Positions 36,059 through 44,547 of a stretch of 64,000 bases of DNA are shown here, one piece after another (position 1 is the first letter of the stretch; every line of letters begins with the position of its first letter). The notes below the pieces were generated by a model that worked only from the letters and a program-made list of their open reading frames with translations, searched no databases and was not told the DNA's origin. The translations under genes and the position numbers were made by a program. Location: assembly GCA_963759175.1 (NCBI GenBank), contig CAVWXP010000015.1, positions 1 through 64,000 of the forward strand, given 5' to 3'. The stretch comes from SZUA-442 sp963759175. GTDB taxonomy: Bacteria; Actinomycetota; Acidimicrobiia; Spongiisociales; UBA5794.

Positions 36059-36086
36059 AAGGGCGGCCGTTGGACGGTCCGCCCTT
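36059..36086 (+). terminator. Stem-loop after rpmA
   Basis: AAGGGCGG and CCGCCCTT form an eight-pair stem with a 12-base loop 23 bases after rpmA. Only a weak T-rich stretch follows, so termination may be partial before obgE. Confidence 0.55.
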
Positions 36087-36130
36087 CGGTCGTTGTGGGG
36101 TAGGTTGACGGCTTCGAGGGAGGAATGTTC

Positions 36131-37399
36131 GTGTTCGTCGACACGGTGACGATCACTGCGCGCGGGGGCAACGGCGGAGCCGGTGTCTCGGCCTTCCTGC
36201 GTCGCAAGGGTCTTCCGAAGGGCAAGCCGAACGGCGGCTCCGGTGGAAGCGGCGGGGACGTCTACCTGGTGGCTGACCCCAACGTTCCGACCCTGCTCCG
36301 CTACGAACGCCATCCGGTGTGGCGCGCCGGCAATGGCACGCACGGGGAGGGCGATCTCCGCCACGGCGGTCACGGCGATGACCTCGAGCTCCCTGTCCCC
36401 ATCGGTACCTCCGTTCGTGACGAGGAGGGTCGCCTCGTCGCCGATCTCCTCGAGCCCGGTCAGCGAGTGCTCGTGGCCAGGGGCGGCAAGGGTGGTCGTG
36501 GTAATGCTTCATTCGTCTCACCCAACCGTCGGGCACCGACGTTCGCCGAGCAGGGCGAGTATGGCGAGGATGCGATGTTGCGGCTCGAGCTGAAGATGCT
36601 CGCCGATGCTGCCCTCATCGGATACCCGAATGCAGGGAAGTCGACGTTGATCTCCCGCGTGTCGGCGGCCAAACCGAAGATCGCCGACTACCCCTTCACC
36701 ACCCTGGTACCCAACCTGGGCGTGGTCTCGGTCGGCGAGCGCGAGCTGGTCCTCGCGGACATCCCTGGTCTCATCGAGGGTGCCGCGGAGGGCAAGGGCC
36801 TCGGACACGAGTTCCTGCGCCACACCGAGCGAGCCAGGGCCCTGGTGGTCCTCCTCGATCCGTCCCCGCTCCAGACCGACCCGATCGACACGCAACTCGC
36901 CGTGCTCGTCCACGAGCTCGAGTCCCACGACCCCGAGCTCGCCGCACGTCCGAGGATCGTGGTGGTCACCAAGTCAGATGTTGCAGCCGACGCCGTGATC
37001 GATCTCGGTGACGACGTGGATGCCATGACCATCTCGGCCGTGACGGGGGAGGGGCTCGACGATCTCGTCCATCGCATCATGGACGTCGTCGACACCATCG
37101 AACGCGAGACCCCCGCACGGGAGGGCTACGTGTTGCACCGGCCATTGCGGGAGGAGTTCACGATCCGCATGGATGGATCCGAGTGGGTGGTGGAGGGAAT
37201 CGCCGCGGTGCGGGCGACCAACCTCGCCGACCTCACCGATCCCGATGCTGCGGAATTCGTGTCCCAGCGGCTCGTTCGTTCGGGCATCGTCGCCGGTCTC
37301 ATCGATGCCGGAGCCGAGGCCGGTGATGACGTGAGGATCGGGTCGATTGTCTTCACCTTCGATCCGGACCTCGACGACGTCGAGGAGATGTACACGTGA
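36131..37399 (+). CDS. obgE: GTPase Obg/CgtA, ribosome assembly
   Basis: 422 residues. The glycine-rich OBG domain begins FVDTVTITARGGNGGAGVSA, the G domain has ALIGYPNAGKSTLISRVSAA and VLADIPGLIEGA, and a C-terminal OCT domain ends FTFDPDLDDVEEMYT. It helps late 50S assembly and links to growth control. GTG 36131 is preferred to ATG 36125: GGGAGGA lies the right distance from it, and the protein then begins at the usual FVD. The stop overlaps the proB GTG. Confidence 0.96.
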   Translation: MFVDTVTITARGGNGGAGVSAFLRRKGLPKGKPNGGSGGSGGDVYLVADPNVPTLLRYERHPVWRAGNGTHGEGDLRHGGHGDDLELPVPIGTSVRDEEGRLVADLLEPGQRVLVARGGKGGRGNASFVSPNRRAPTFAEQGEYGEDAMLRLELKMLADAALIGYPNAGKSTLISRVSAAKPKIADYPFTTLVPNLGVVSVGERELVLADIPGLIEGAAEGKGLGHEFLRHTERARALVVLLDPSPLQTDPIDTQLAVLVHELESHDPELAARPRIVVVTKSDVAADAVIDLGDDVDAMTISAVTGEGLDDLVHRIMDVVDTIERETPAREGYVLHRPLREEFTIRMDGSEWVVEGIAAVRATNLADLTDPDAAEFVSQRLVRSGIVAGLIDAGAEAGDDVRIGSIVFTFDPDLDDVEEMYT

Positions 37400-38496
37400 G
37401 GAGGCCGCTCGCACCTGGGGCGACGGTCGTCCTCAAGGTGGGTTCGTCGAGCCTGACGGGACCCGCAGGTGGCCTCGATGACGCGTCGGTGCAGCGTGTC
37501 GTGGACCAGGTCGAGCACCTGTGCTCCCTCGGCAACCGGCCCGTGCTCGTCACCTCGGCAGCGATCGCCGCGGGCCTTCCGGCGCTCGGGATGTCCGAGC
37601 GACCCTCGGACATCGCCGACCTGCAGGTGGCGGCCGCCGTGGGCCAGACGAACCTGATGCAGCGGTACGGCGCAGCGTTCGGTGCCCACGGTCGCATCGT
37701 GGGCCAGGTGCTCCTGACGAGGGATGTGCTCGGCAGCAGACGCCAGTACCTCAATGCGCGAAGCGCCCTGACCAGGATGCTCGACCGTGGCGTGATACCG
37801 ATCGTGAACGAGAACGACACCGTTGCCGTCGATGAGGTGCGTGTCGGGGACAACGACCAGCTCGCGGCCATCACGTCGCATCTCGTGTCTGCCGACATGC
37901 TCATCATCCTCACGGACACCTCGGGGTTGTTCACCGACGATCCCCGTCTCACCGAGGACGCCGAACTCCTCGATGCGGTCAGGCACTCGGATGTGATCCT
38001 GGACCAGATCCGAACCTCGGCAGGCAAGGGAGCGCTCGGGAGCGGAGGCGTGGCCACCAAGGTGACAGCCGCACGCATGGCTGCCTTTTCTGGCATCCCG
38101 ACGGTGGTCGCACCCTCCGGCGACGGTGGTGTCGTCAGCGCCATTGCATCGGGTGAGCGCGTCGGCACCTGGGTGGAGCCGCGCCCGACGCCACTGTCCG
38201 CTCGGAAGCTGTGGATCGCCTTCGGCCTTCCATCCGATGGCATCCTCACCGTCGACCGCGGCGCCGCCGAGGCGATGGCCGCCGGTGGCAGCTCGCTCCT
38301 CGGCGTCGGTGTCACGGGTGTCGATGGCGACTTCGTGCGGGGCGACGCAGTCGAGGTCGTCGACGAGGCCGGCCGCCTCGTGGCCAAGGGCGTTGCCCGC
38401 GTCGGTGCAACCGAGGCTCGTGGCGCCATGGGTCGACACAGCTCCCAGATCGGCGGCGAGATCATCCACCGCGACGACCTGGTCGTCCTGGGCTGA
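37396..38496 (+). CDS. proB: Glutamate 5-kinase
   Basis: 366 residues: an amino-acid kinase domain (VVLKVGSSSLTGPAGG, GVIPIVNENDTVAVDEVRVG, DNDQLAAITSHLVSADMLII) and a C-terminal PUA domain from about residue 270 (GILTVDRGAAEAMAAGGSSL). It catalyses the first step of proline synthesis. The proA-type gene is 14 kb away (52468) rather than adjacent. It overlaps obgE by four bases (GTGA). Confidence 0.95.
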   Translation: MRRPLAPGATVVLKVGSSSLTGPAGGLDDASVQRVVDQVEHLCSLGNRPVLVTSAAIAAGLPALGMSERPSDIADLQVAAAVGQTNLMQRYGAAFGAHGRIVGQVLLTRDVLGSRRQYLNARSALTRMLDRGVIPIVNENDTVAVDEVRVGDNDQLAAITSHLVSADMLIILTDTSGLFTDDPRLTEDAELLDAVRHSDVILDQIRTSAGKGALGSGGVATKVTAARMAAFSGIPTVVAPSGDGGVVSAIASGERVGTWVEPRPTPLSARKLWIAFGLPSDGILTVDRGAAEAMAAGGSSLLGVGVTGVDGDFVRGDAVEVVDEAGRLVAKGVARVGATEARGAMGRHSSQIGGEIIHRDDLVVLG

Positions 38497-38541
38497 TCGC
38501 AGCGGACGTGTCGGATGGATCCGGGGGCTACGCTCGTGGCC

Positions 38542-39414
38542 ATGGACATCGCATGGTCATCGCCCGCCGATGTGTCGGCAGCACTCGCTGACACCGGGTA
38601 CCTCGCGGACAGCCGCATCGCCCAGGTCGTCTACCTCGCCGCCGCCCTCGAGAAACCGATCCTCGCCGAAGGGCCCGCAGGTGTGGGGAAGACCGCGCTC
38701 GCGCTCGCCATCGCCGATGCCACCGGCCGTCGCCTGGTCAGGCTCCAGTGCTACGAGGGGCTCGATGAGGCCAAGGCCCTGTACGAGTGGGACTACCACA
38801 AGCAGCTGCTGCGGCTCCAGAGCGATGAAGGCGCACGGTGGGACGACCTCGAGGGCGACATCTTCTCCGAGCCCTTCCTCCTCACCAGGCCGCTCCTCGA
38901 GGCGATCCGATCCGAGCAGCCCGTCGTGCTCCTGGTCGACGAGGTCGATCGGGTCGAGCTCGAGACCGAAGCTCTGCTCCTCGAGGTGCTCGACTCGTTC
39001 CAGGTGACGATCCCCGAGCTCGGCACCATCGAGGCCACGACGCGGCCCATCGTGGTGCTGACGTCGAACAACACCAGGGAGTTGTCGGAGGCGCTCAAGC
39101 GGCGGTGCCTGTACCTCCACGTTCCCTACCCAACGGTCGAGCGAGAGAGGGCCATCCTCGCATCGCGGGTTCCCGACCTGCCGGAGGACCTCGGCGACAA
39201 GATCGCCCACACCGTCGCTGCCATCCGATCCCAGAACCTCCGCAAGGCACCTTCGGTGTCCGAGTCCATCGATTGGGCGCGCACCCTCCTTGCGCTGGGC
39301 ATCGCCGAACTCGACGACGATGCGACGTCCGAGACGCTGCATGTGCTGTTGAAGTACCAGTCCGACATCGATGCGGCCTCCAAGGAGCTGTCCCTGCCGG
39401 CCCCCGGGGCCTGA
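38542..39414 (+). CDS. MoxR-type AAA+ ATPase
   Basis: About 291 residues with Walker A AEGPAGVGKTALALAIADA, Walker B VVLLVDEVDRVELETEALLL and sensor TSNNTRELSEALKRR. MoxR ATPases act as chaperones that insert cofactors or activate partner proteins, usually with a von Willebrand A protein next door, and one lies seven bases downstream. The start could be ATG 38515; ATG 38542 gives the common N-terminus. Confidence 0.88.
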   Translation: MDIAWSSPADVSAALADTGYLADSRIAQVVYLAAALEKPILAEGPAGVGKTALALAIADATGRRLVRLQCYEGLDEAKALYEWDYHKQLLRLQSDEGARWDDLEGDIFSEPFLLTRPLLEAIRSEQPVVLLVDEVDRVELETEALLLEVLDSFQVTIPELGTIEATTRPIVVLTSNNTRELSEALKRRCLYLHVPYPTVERERAILASRVPDLPEDLGDKIAHTVAAIRSQNLRKAPSVSESIDWARTLLALGIAELDDDATSETLHVLLKYQSDIDAASKELSLPAPGA

Positions 39415-39420
39415 CCGACC

Positions 39421-40800
39421 GTGCGCACCGTGCTGACCTCGTTCGTGGACGAGTTGCGCGCCGTGGGCATCCCGGTGTCGATGGTCGAGACGCTCGACGC
39501 GGCCGACGCCCTGGTCCACACCGACCTCACGGATCGTGAGAACCTTCGCGCATCGCTCGGTGCCACCCTCATCAAGAACCCCCATCACTACGGCGCCTTC
39601 GACGCCGCGTTCGATGTCTACTTCGGACGCGGGTCCGTCAGGATCGAAGCATCCGACGTGTGGGACGAGGTCCCCGACGAGGCTGGAGATCGCCTCAGGG
39701 ACGCGGTCATCGAGGCGCTCCTGGCCGACGACCGGGACGCCCTGCGTGCCCTCGTTGGCAGGGCGGTCGACGAGTACGCAGGGATCCAGCCCGGGCGACC
39801 CGTTGGCGGTCGCTACTACACGTATCGCGTGATGCGCCAGCTCGATGCCGAGGATCTGCTCCGACGCCTCTTGGCTGCGATCGCGACCTTCGACGCCGCC
39901 GATGGGGGCCTCGATGCCCGGCTGGCCCGGATGCGCGTCGATGAGATGGTCGAGGCACTCCGCGAGCAGGTCGACGGCGAAGTGACGTCGCGCCTCGTCG
40001 ACGAACGCGGATCCGAGGCCGTCGCAGCATCCAGGAGGATGCCCCTCGTCGAGGACGTGGACCTCATGCACGCGACACGCACCGAGATCGACGAGATCGA
40101 GCGGGTCGTCGCCCCACTCGCCCGCAAGCTGGCCACGCGCCTGAGCCAGCGACGTCGACACGGGCGCAAGGGCAGGCTCGACGTGCGTCGAACCATCCGG
40201 CGCTCACTCGGCCACGGTGGTGTCCTCATCGATCCCCGCTTCAAGCCACCACGGATCGCCAAGCCGGAGATCGTCATCCTGTGCGACGTGTCGGGATCGA
40301 TGGCGACGTTTGCACGGTTCACGCTCCAACTCACGTACGCCATCTCCTCGGAGCTCTCCAAGGTGCGGGCCTTCGCCTTCATCGACGGCCTCGACGAGGT
40401 CACCGACTACTTCAACACGGATACCCATTTTGCCGAGGCGCTCGTCGACATGGGCCGAGGGGCCGACCTCGTTCGGCGCGACGGCCACTCGGATTATGGC
40501 CGATCGTTCCAGGACATGATCGAACGGTTCGAGGAGGCGGTGTCGCCTCGTACCACCGTCATCATCACCGGTGATGCCCGCAACAACTACCGACCGACCG
40601 GAGCCCACCACCTCGAGAGGATCGCTCGGCGTGCCCGGGCGACGTTCTGGCTGAACCCGGAACCCGAACGCTTCTGGGACACGGGGGATTCCGTCATGGC
40701 CAGCTACCGGCCGATGTGTGATCGCGTCGAGCAGGTGAGGACGCTGCGACAGCTCGAGGAGTTCGTCGAACGCGCCGCACTTCCGATCGTTCGCAGCTGA
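39421..40800 (+). CDS. CoxE-like von Willebrand A domain protein
   Basis: 459 residues. A helical N-terminal region is followed by the CoxE-like VWA domain with the MIDAS motif ILCDVSGSMATFARFT and a second metal-site segment TVIITGDARNN. The preceding RRTIRRSLGHGGVLIDPRFK is characteristic of the family. It is the expected partner of the MoxR ATPase; the client is unknown, and no carbon monoxide dehydrogenase genes are in the window. Confidence 0.88.
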   Translation: MRTVLTSFVDELRAVGIPVSMVETLDAADALVHTDLTDRENLRASLGATLIKNPHHYGAFDAAFDVYFGRGSVRIEASDVWDEVPDEAGDRLRDAVIEALLADDRDALRALVGRAVDEYAGIQPGRPVGGRYYTYRVMRQLDAEDLLRRLLAAIATFDAADGGLDARLARMRVDEMVEALREQVDGEVTSRLVDERGSEAVAASRRMPLVEDVDLMHATRTEIDEIERVVAPLARKLATRLSQRRRHGRKGRLDVRRTIRRSLGHGGVLIDPRFKPPRIAKPEIVILCDVSGSMATFARFTLQLTYAISSELSKVRAFAFIDGLDEVTDYFNTDTHFAEALVDMGRGADLVRRDGHSDYGRSFQDMIERFEEAVSPRTTVIITGDARNNYRPTGAHHLERIARRARATFWLNPEPERFWDTGDSVMASYRPMCDRVEQVRTLRQLEEFVERAALPIVRS

Positions 40801-40845
40801 TCGTCAAGGCGGGTCCGCGATCGGCCGATGGAGGAAGGAACTGCC

Positions 40846-41268
40846 ATGGGAAGGGGAACCGTGATACGGCGCGTGCTGGCCGTCGATGACAGCCATGTGA
40901 TCCGTCGTCTCGTCGAGGTGTCCCTCGAGCCGCTCGACGTCGATGTCACGACTGTCGGATCCGGGGAGGCGACGGAATCGGCCATCGCGGACACCATCCC
41001 GGACGTGCTGATCCTCGACGTGGGCCTCCCTGACATATCGGGGTGGGAGGTCCTCGATCGTATTCGGAGCAATCCCGCCCTCGACGGCCTGCCGGTGATC
41101 ATGCTCACCGGTTACGACGACGCAGACGATCACCTCAAGGCGGATGCCGGACAGGTCGCCGCGTACCTCGTCAAACCATTCCGTCCGGCCGACCTGCGAC
41201 GCATCGTGATGGATGCGATCGGCAGCCAGCCCATCCCCGACACTCTGGGCGGCCTTCCCGGGGTGTGA
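40846..41268 (+). CDS. Single-domain response regulator
   Basis: 140 residues with only a receiver domain: VLAVDDSHVIRRLVEVSLEP gives the acidic pair, VLILDVGLPDISGWEVLDRI the phosphorylated aspartate, and VIMLTGYDD and YLVKPFRPADLRRIV the switch residues and lysine. There is no output domain and no histidine kinase nearby, so it probably works by binding another protein. AGGAAGGA is well spaced for ATG 40846; ATG 40828 is less likely. Confidence 0.9.
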   Translation: MGRGTVIRRVLAVDDSHVIRRLVEVSLEPLDVDVTTVGSGEATESAIADTIPDVLILDVGLPDISGWEVLDRIRSNPALDGLPVIMLTGYDDADDHLKADAGQVAAYLVKPFRPADLRRIVMDAIGSQPIPDTLGGLPGV

Positions 41269-41283
41269 TACGGTGGCGATGCG

Positions 41284-41985
41284 GTGGCGGTCCCCGCGAT
41301 GTCCATCGTCCTCGTCCTCGTTGGTCTCATCATCACAACGGTGCCCGTGTGCCACGGCCTCGGTCTCCCTGACCAGACGATCGTGCGGTCCTTTGCCCCC
41401 GTCGGTCGATGGGCCGGCCACTGGGGCATCGACATCGCTGCGCCGGTCGGATCGGCGGTGACACCGGTCGGCCCCGGCATCGTGGTGTTCTCCGGCCTCG
41501 TCGTACGCAACGTGTCCGTGACGGTCGACCACGGCGGCGGTCTGCGATCGAGCTACTCGTACCTCGCGACGCCTCTCGCGGTTCGGGGTCAGCGAGTCAC
41601 CGCCTCGACCGTCGTCGGAACATCGAGCGTCCACGGCGGTGCAGCCTCCTATCACCTGTCCCTCCGAGTCGGCGACCAGTACATCGATCCGCTGTCATTG
41701 CGTCGGTGTGGGCGTGGATACGGCGACGCCCTGTATCTCGATCCGCATCCAGCCACCTATCCTCCGGCACGTGTTCGGACTCTTCGGCGGTACCTTCGAT
41801 CCTCCCCATGTGGGCCATCTGGCCGTGGCGAACGCCGCCATCGAGCAGCTCGCCATCGATCGGGTGCTGTGGGTTCCCGCCGGCGAGCCCTGGCAGAAGG
41901 CCGAGATCGCCGTCACCGACCCACAGCACCGGATGGCGATGGTGCGCCTGGCCGCAGCCGAGGATGCCCGATTCGAGGTCGATGA
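41284..41985 (+). CDS. M23-family peptidase-like protein (3' end uncertain)
   Basis: An N-terminal hydrophobic segment (VLVLVGLIITTVPVCHGL) serves as signal or anchor. An M23/LytM-like fold follows: GRWAGHWGIDIAAPVGSAVT contains the HxGxD-like motif as HWGID, and SYHLSLRVGDQYIDPLSL is the C-terminal strand pair. The second zinc ligand region, normally Y.HL, reads SYSYLATPL, so catalytic activity is doubtful. The natural end is expected soon after DPLSL, but the frame stays open 215 bases into nadD. A lost stop or an indel near 41710 is likely. Confidence 0.6.
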   Translation: MAVPAMSIVLVLVGLIITTVPVCHGLGLPDQTIVRSFAPVGRWAGHWGIDIAAPVGSAVTPVGPGIVVFSGLVVRNVSVTVDHGGGLRSSYSYLATPLAVRGQRVTASTVVGTSSVHGGAASYHLSLRVGDQYIDPLSLRRCGRGYGDALYLDPHPATYPPARVRTLRRYLRSSPCGPSGRGERRHRAARHRSGAVGSRRRALAEGRDRRHRPTAPDGDGAPGRSRGCPIRGR

Positions 41986-42331
41986 CATCGAGATTCGGCG
42001 GACAGGTCCGTCCTACACGATTGACACGGTGACCGAACTCGGCGGTCGATGCATGCTGATCCTCGGCACCGATGCGGCGGCTGCCATCCCGACCTGGCGA
42101 GGAGGATCCGAGCTCCTCGAGATGGTGGAGGTCGCTGTCGTTCCCCGTCCCGGAACGCTCGTCGCCCAGGTCGAGGAGGCCCTCGATCGGTCTGTGCACG
42201 CGCTCGAGATGCCGACGATCGAGTTGTCAGGCACCCGGCTGCGTGATCACGTGCGAGCCGGCCACTCGCCGCGATACCTGCTCACCGACGCCGTGTGCGA
42301 ATACATCTCGGCCAACGACCTGTACCGATGA
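41771..42331 (+). CDS. nadD: Nicotinate-nucleotide adenylyltransferase
   Basis: 186 residues beginning VFGLFGGTFDPPHVGHLAVA, the nucleotidyltransferase HxGH-type motif, with VLWVPAGEPWQK for substrate contact and the ISGT-like SGTRLRDHVRAG near the end. It forms deamido-NAD in NAD synthesis. GTG 41771 is set by the motif position. It is followed by rsfS, a widespread pair. Confidence 0.94.
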   Translation: MFGLFGGTFDPPHVGHLAVANAAIEQLAIDRVLWVPAGEPWQKAEIAVTDPQHRMAMVRLAAAEDARFEVDDIEIRRTGPSYTIDTVTELGGRCMLILGTDAAAAIPTWRGGSELLEMVEVAVVPRPGTLVAQVEEALDRSVHALEMPTIELSGTRLRDHVRAGHSPRYLLTDAVCEYISANDLYR

Positions 42332-42371
42332 TGTCCGCGCAATCGGAGTGGTGCCCTAAGATCGCCTGCGG

Positions 42372-42761
42372 ATGAAGAAGACTCCCACGGCAACGCCCGA
42401 CGCCATCGAAGCAGCACGAACCGCTGCCATGGCCATCGAGGACAAGAAGGGCGAGGACATCATCCTCCTCGACCTGTCAGGGTTGCTGGTGGTGACGGAT
42501 GTCTTCGTCGTCGCCTCCGGCACCTCGAACCGGCACGTCAAGACCCTCGTCGATGATGCCGAGATCGCCCTGCGGGAGTTGGGTCGAAAGCCCATTCGCC
42601 GTGAAGGCGTGGACCATGGCGAATGGGTGCTGCTCGACTACGGCGATGTCGTCGTGCACGTCTTCGATCGTCCGACCAGGGCGTACTACGAGCTCGAGCG
42701 GTTGTGGGCAGACGCCCCGACCATCGCATTCGAGCCGAGTTCGTCAAACATCGACGCCTGA
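42372..42761 (+). CDS. rsfS: Ribosomal silencing factor RsfS
   Basis: 129 residues of the Iojap family: KGEDIILLDLSGLLVVTDVF, VVASGTSNRHVKTLVDDAEI, and GVDHGEWVLLDYGDVVVHVF. It binds L14 and blocks subunit joining in starvation. It lies 40 bases after nadD and just before tRNA-Ala. Confidence 0.94.
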   Translation: MKKTPTATPDAIEAARTAAMAIEDKKGEDIILLDLSGLLVVTDVFVVASGTSNRHVKTLVDDAEIALRELGRKPIRREGVDHGEWVLLDYGDVVVHVFDRPTRAYYELERLWADAPTIAFEPSSSNIDA

Positions 42762-42781
42762 TACACTCCGGCGGTCCGTAG

Positions 42782-42855
42782 GGGGCTGTAGCTCAGCCCG
42801 GCAGAGCACTTGACTGGCAGTCAAGGGGTCAGGGGTTCGAATCCCCTCAGCTCCA
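42782..42855 (+). tRNA. tRNA-Ala (GGC)
   Basis: A 74-base cloverleaf with acceptor GGGGCTG, anticodon loop CTGGCAG giving GGC for alanine, T-loop GTTCGAAT and discriminator A. Confidence 0.92.
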
Positions 42856-42871
42856 CGGAGAGAGACGACAC

Positions 42872-42897
42872 GAATCCTCAGCTATTGCTGGGGATTC
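42872..42897 (+). terminator. Stem-loop terminator after tRNA-Ala
   Basis: GAATCCTCAGC and GCTGGGGATTC pair over 11 positions with one wobble around TATT, 16 bases after the tRNA. Bases 42898-43133 carry no gene, but an imperfect direct repeat (AACCAACCGCTCAGCATC at 42911 and AACAACCGCCTCAGCATC at 43096) is present. Confidence 0.7.
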
Positions 42898-43133
42898 TGT
42901 CGTTCGGAGGAACCAACCGCTCAGCATCATGCTGGTGGGCACGGGTAGTGGCTCGTAGAGGATCTCGGAGTGTGGCGGTGGCACGGGTCAGCTTGGGTGC
43001 GTGGACGGGGGCAGAGCTGAATTTGTTGACCTACGTGGGATGCCGGATGTAGTTGTGATGTTCCTCGCCGACGGACGTGGGCGAGGCGTTGAGAGAACAA
43101 CCGCCTCAGCATCGTTGCGCAATCACGGGTGTG

Positions 43134-44324
43134 TCAGGTCGGCTCGGTCGCTGGCTCGGGGCCGACTGGCGCACTCTGTGACCGCGACCGTTCGACACGC
43201 ACGTGTTCGGTGATGAGCACGGCGAACAGTACGGCGTCGACGACCGCCAGGACCACGACGCCGCTCCAGGAACCACCGATGGCGACGAGCGCAACGACGA
43301 CGACGCTGGCCACGATGCGCTCGGGGATGACGACCCTGAAGGCGCGTCCGACACAAGCGACGGTGCCGAGAAGGAACATCAGGAGGCCACCGGCGAGCAT
43401 GACCCGAAAGGCGAGGGGAATCGGGTCGGTCGGGTGCAGGAGGATCTCCTCGAGGGCGGCAGCCGAGATGATCACCCCCGACACGATGAGGGCGTGCAGG
43501 TACGTGTAGACATCGACCGCAAACCAACCTCGCTGCTGGCCATCGAGCTGCTCCCCCTTCCACTCGAGGCCCGGCTGCAATCGATCGAAGTACGCCCACC
43601 ACAACAGGCCGGCGAAGAGCCCGGCGGCGATCAGGGCCACGATGACTGCACTGGAAAGGGAACCCGACTCGGTCAGCGATTCGATGATGCTGATACCGAT
43701 CGCGACGACGACCTCGCCGAGGGCGACGATGAGGATGAGTGCGTGGCGCTCGGCGAAGTGGCCGATGCGCACAATCCACGTCCCGCGCCGGGCGCGGATC
43801 GTCCCGTAGAGGATCGAGCCCAAGCCGAGGAGCCACAGGACCGGCCGAGCTTCATCGGTGGCGAAGCCGCCCGCGATCCACAGCACCATGGCGACGAGAT
43901 TGGGGCGTGCGTAGCGAATCGCCGACACGCGTTCTGCCGTGCCGGTCTCGAAAGCCCAGAGCTGGATGGCCAGGGCCATGGCCAGGATGATGGACACCGA
44001 GATGGCGAAGACCGCGCCCCCGCCCTCGTACGCGGTCGTGACCCCACCGGCTGCCGGCAATGTGGCTGCTGTGGCGATGAGGAAGATGACGCGCACGGAC
44101 CGGGCGTTGCCCGACACGGCGTTGGCAGACCAGGTGAAGGTCGACCACGCCATCCATAGCATCGCAAACAGGAGCCAGGCTTCGGCGGCGCCTGTCCATG
44201 TCGGGTGGTGGATGAGATGAGCCACGAGTTGGCTGAACGCAAACACGAACGCCAGGTCGAAGAACAGCTCGACCGGGTCGGCGGTGAAGTCCTCGGCGAG
44301 TTCGGGTACGTCGAGACCGCGCAT
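43134..44324 (-). CDS. LtrA-family membrane protein
   Basis: 396 residues with about ten membrane helices. The family signature VELFFDLAFVFAFSQLVAHL is near the N-terminus and ERHALILIVALGEVVVAIGI in the middle. LtrA (low temperature requirement A) proteins are widespread in actinobacteria; their biochemical role is unknown. It is divergent from the desulfinase-like gene. Confidence 0.9.
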   Translation of the reverse strand: MRGLDVPELAEDFTADPVELFFDLAFVFAFSQLVAHLIHHPTWTGAAEAWLLFAMLWMAWSTFTWSANAVSGNARSVRVIFLIATAATLPAAGGVTTAYEGGGAVFAISVSIILAMALAIQLWAFETGTAERVSAIRYARPNLVAMVLWIAGGFATDEARPVLWLLGLGSILYGTIRARRGTWIVRIGHFAERHALILIVALGEVVVAIGISIIESLTESGSLSSAVIVALIAAGLFAGLLWWAYFDRLQPGLEWKGEQLDGQQRGWFAVDVYTYLHALIVSGVIISAAALEEILLHPTDPIPLAFRVMLAGGLLMFLLGTVACVGRAFRVVIPERIVASVVVVALVAIGGSWSGVVVLAVVDAVLFAVLITEHVRVERSRSQSAPVGPEPATEPT

Positions 44325-44424
44325 GGCTCGACGCTACCAGCAGCGAGGGCACGCAGGAGCGATCCGAGGTCGGCAGCCCTGTGGTGTGCCTCCCCGCAGT
44401 GAACGCCCTCACGAGATCGTCCAT

Positions 44425-44520
44425 CCCCCGCCATCCGATCGAGCAACGGCGGGGGCGGCGATTCCTGAGCAGCCGACTATGGAATCGGAGTACGATCAGG
44501 CTGGAGGCATCTCTGCCTCC
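44425..44520 (+). promoter_or_regulatory. Two hairpins in the leader of the desulfinase-like gene
   Basis: CCCCCGCC (44425-44432) and GGCGGGGG (44448-44455) form a strong stem, and GGAGGCA-TCTC-TGCCTCC spans 44503-44520. Both lie between the divergent LtrA gene and the ATG at 44548. The second could affect translation of the downstream operon. No known riboswitch consensus is recognised. Confidence 0.4.
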
Positions 44521-44547
44521 GCCGAGCGTGAAGGGTGGTCCGAGATC

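Noticed and set aside
38557..40161. Long minus-strand frame opposite the MoxR/CoxE genes
   Set aside because: Antisense shadow of two well-supported genes.
44520..44547. GGTCCGAGA resembling part of the guanidine-I (ykkC) riboswitch
   Set aside because: The other conserved blocks of that riboswitch are missing and the genes are unrelated to guanidine.
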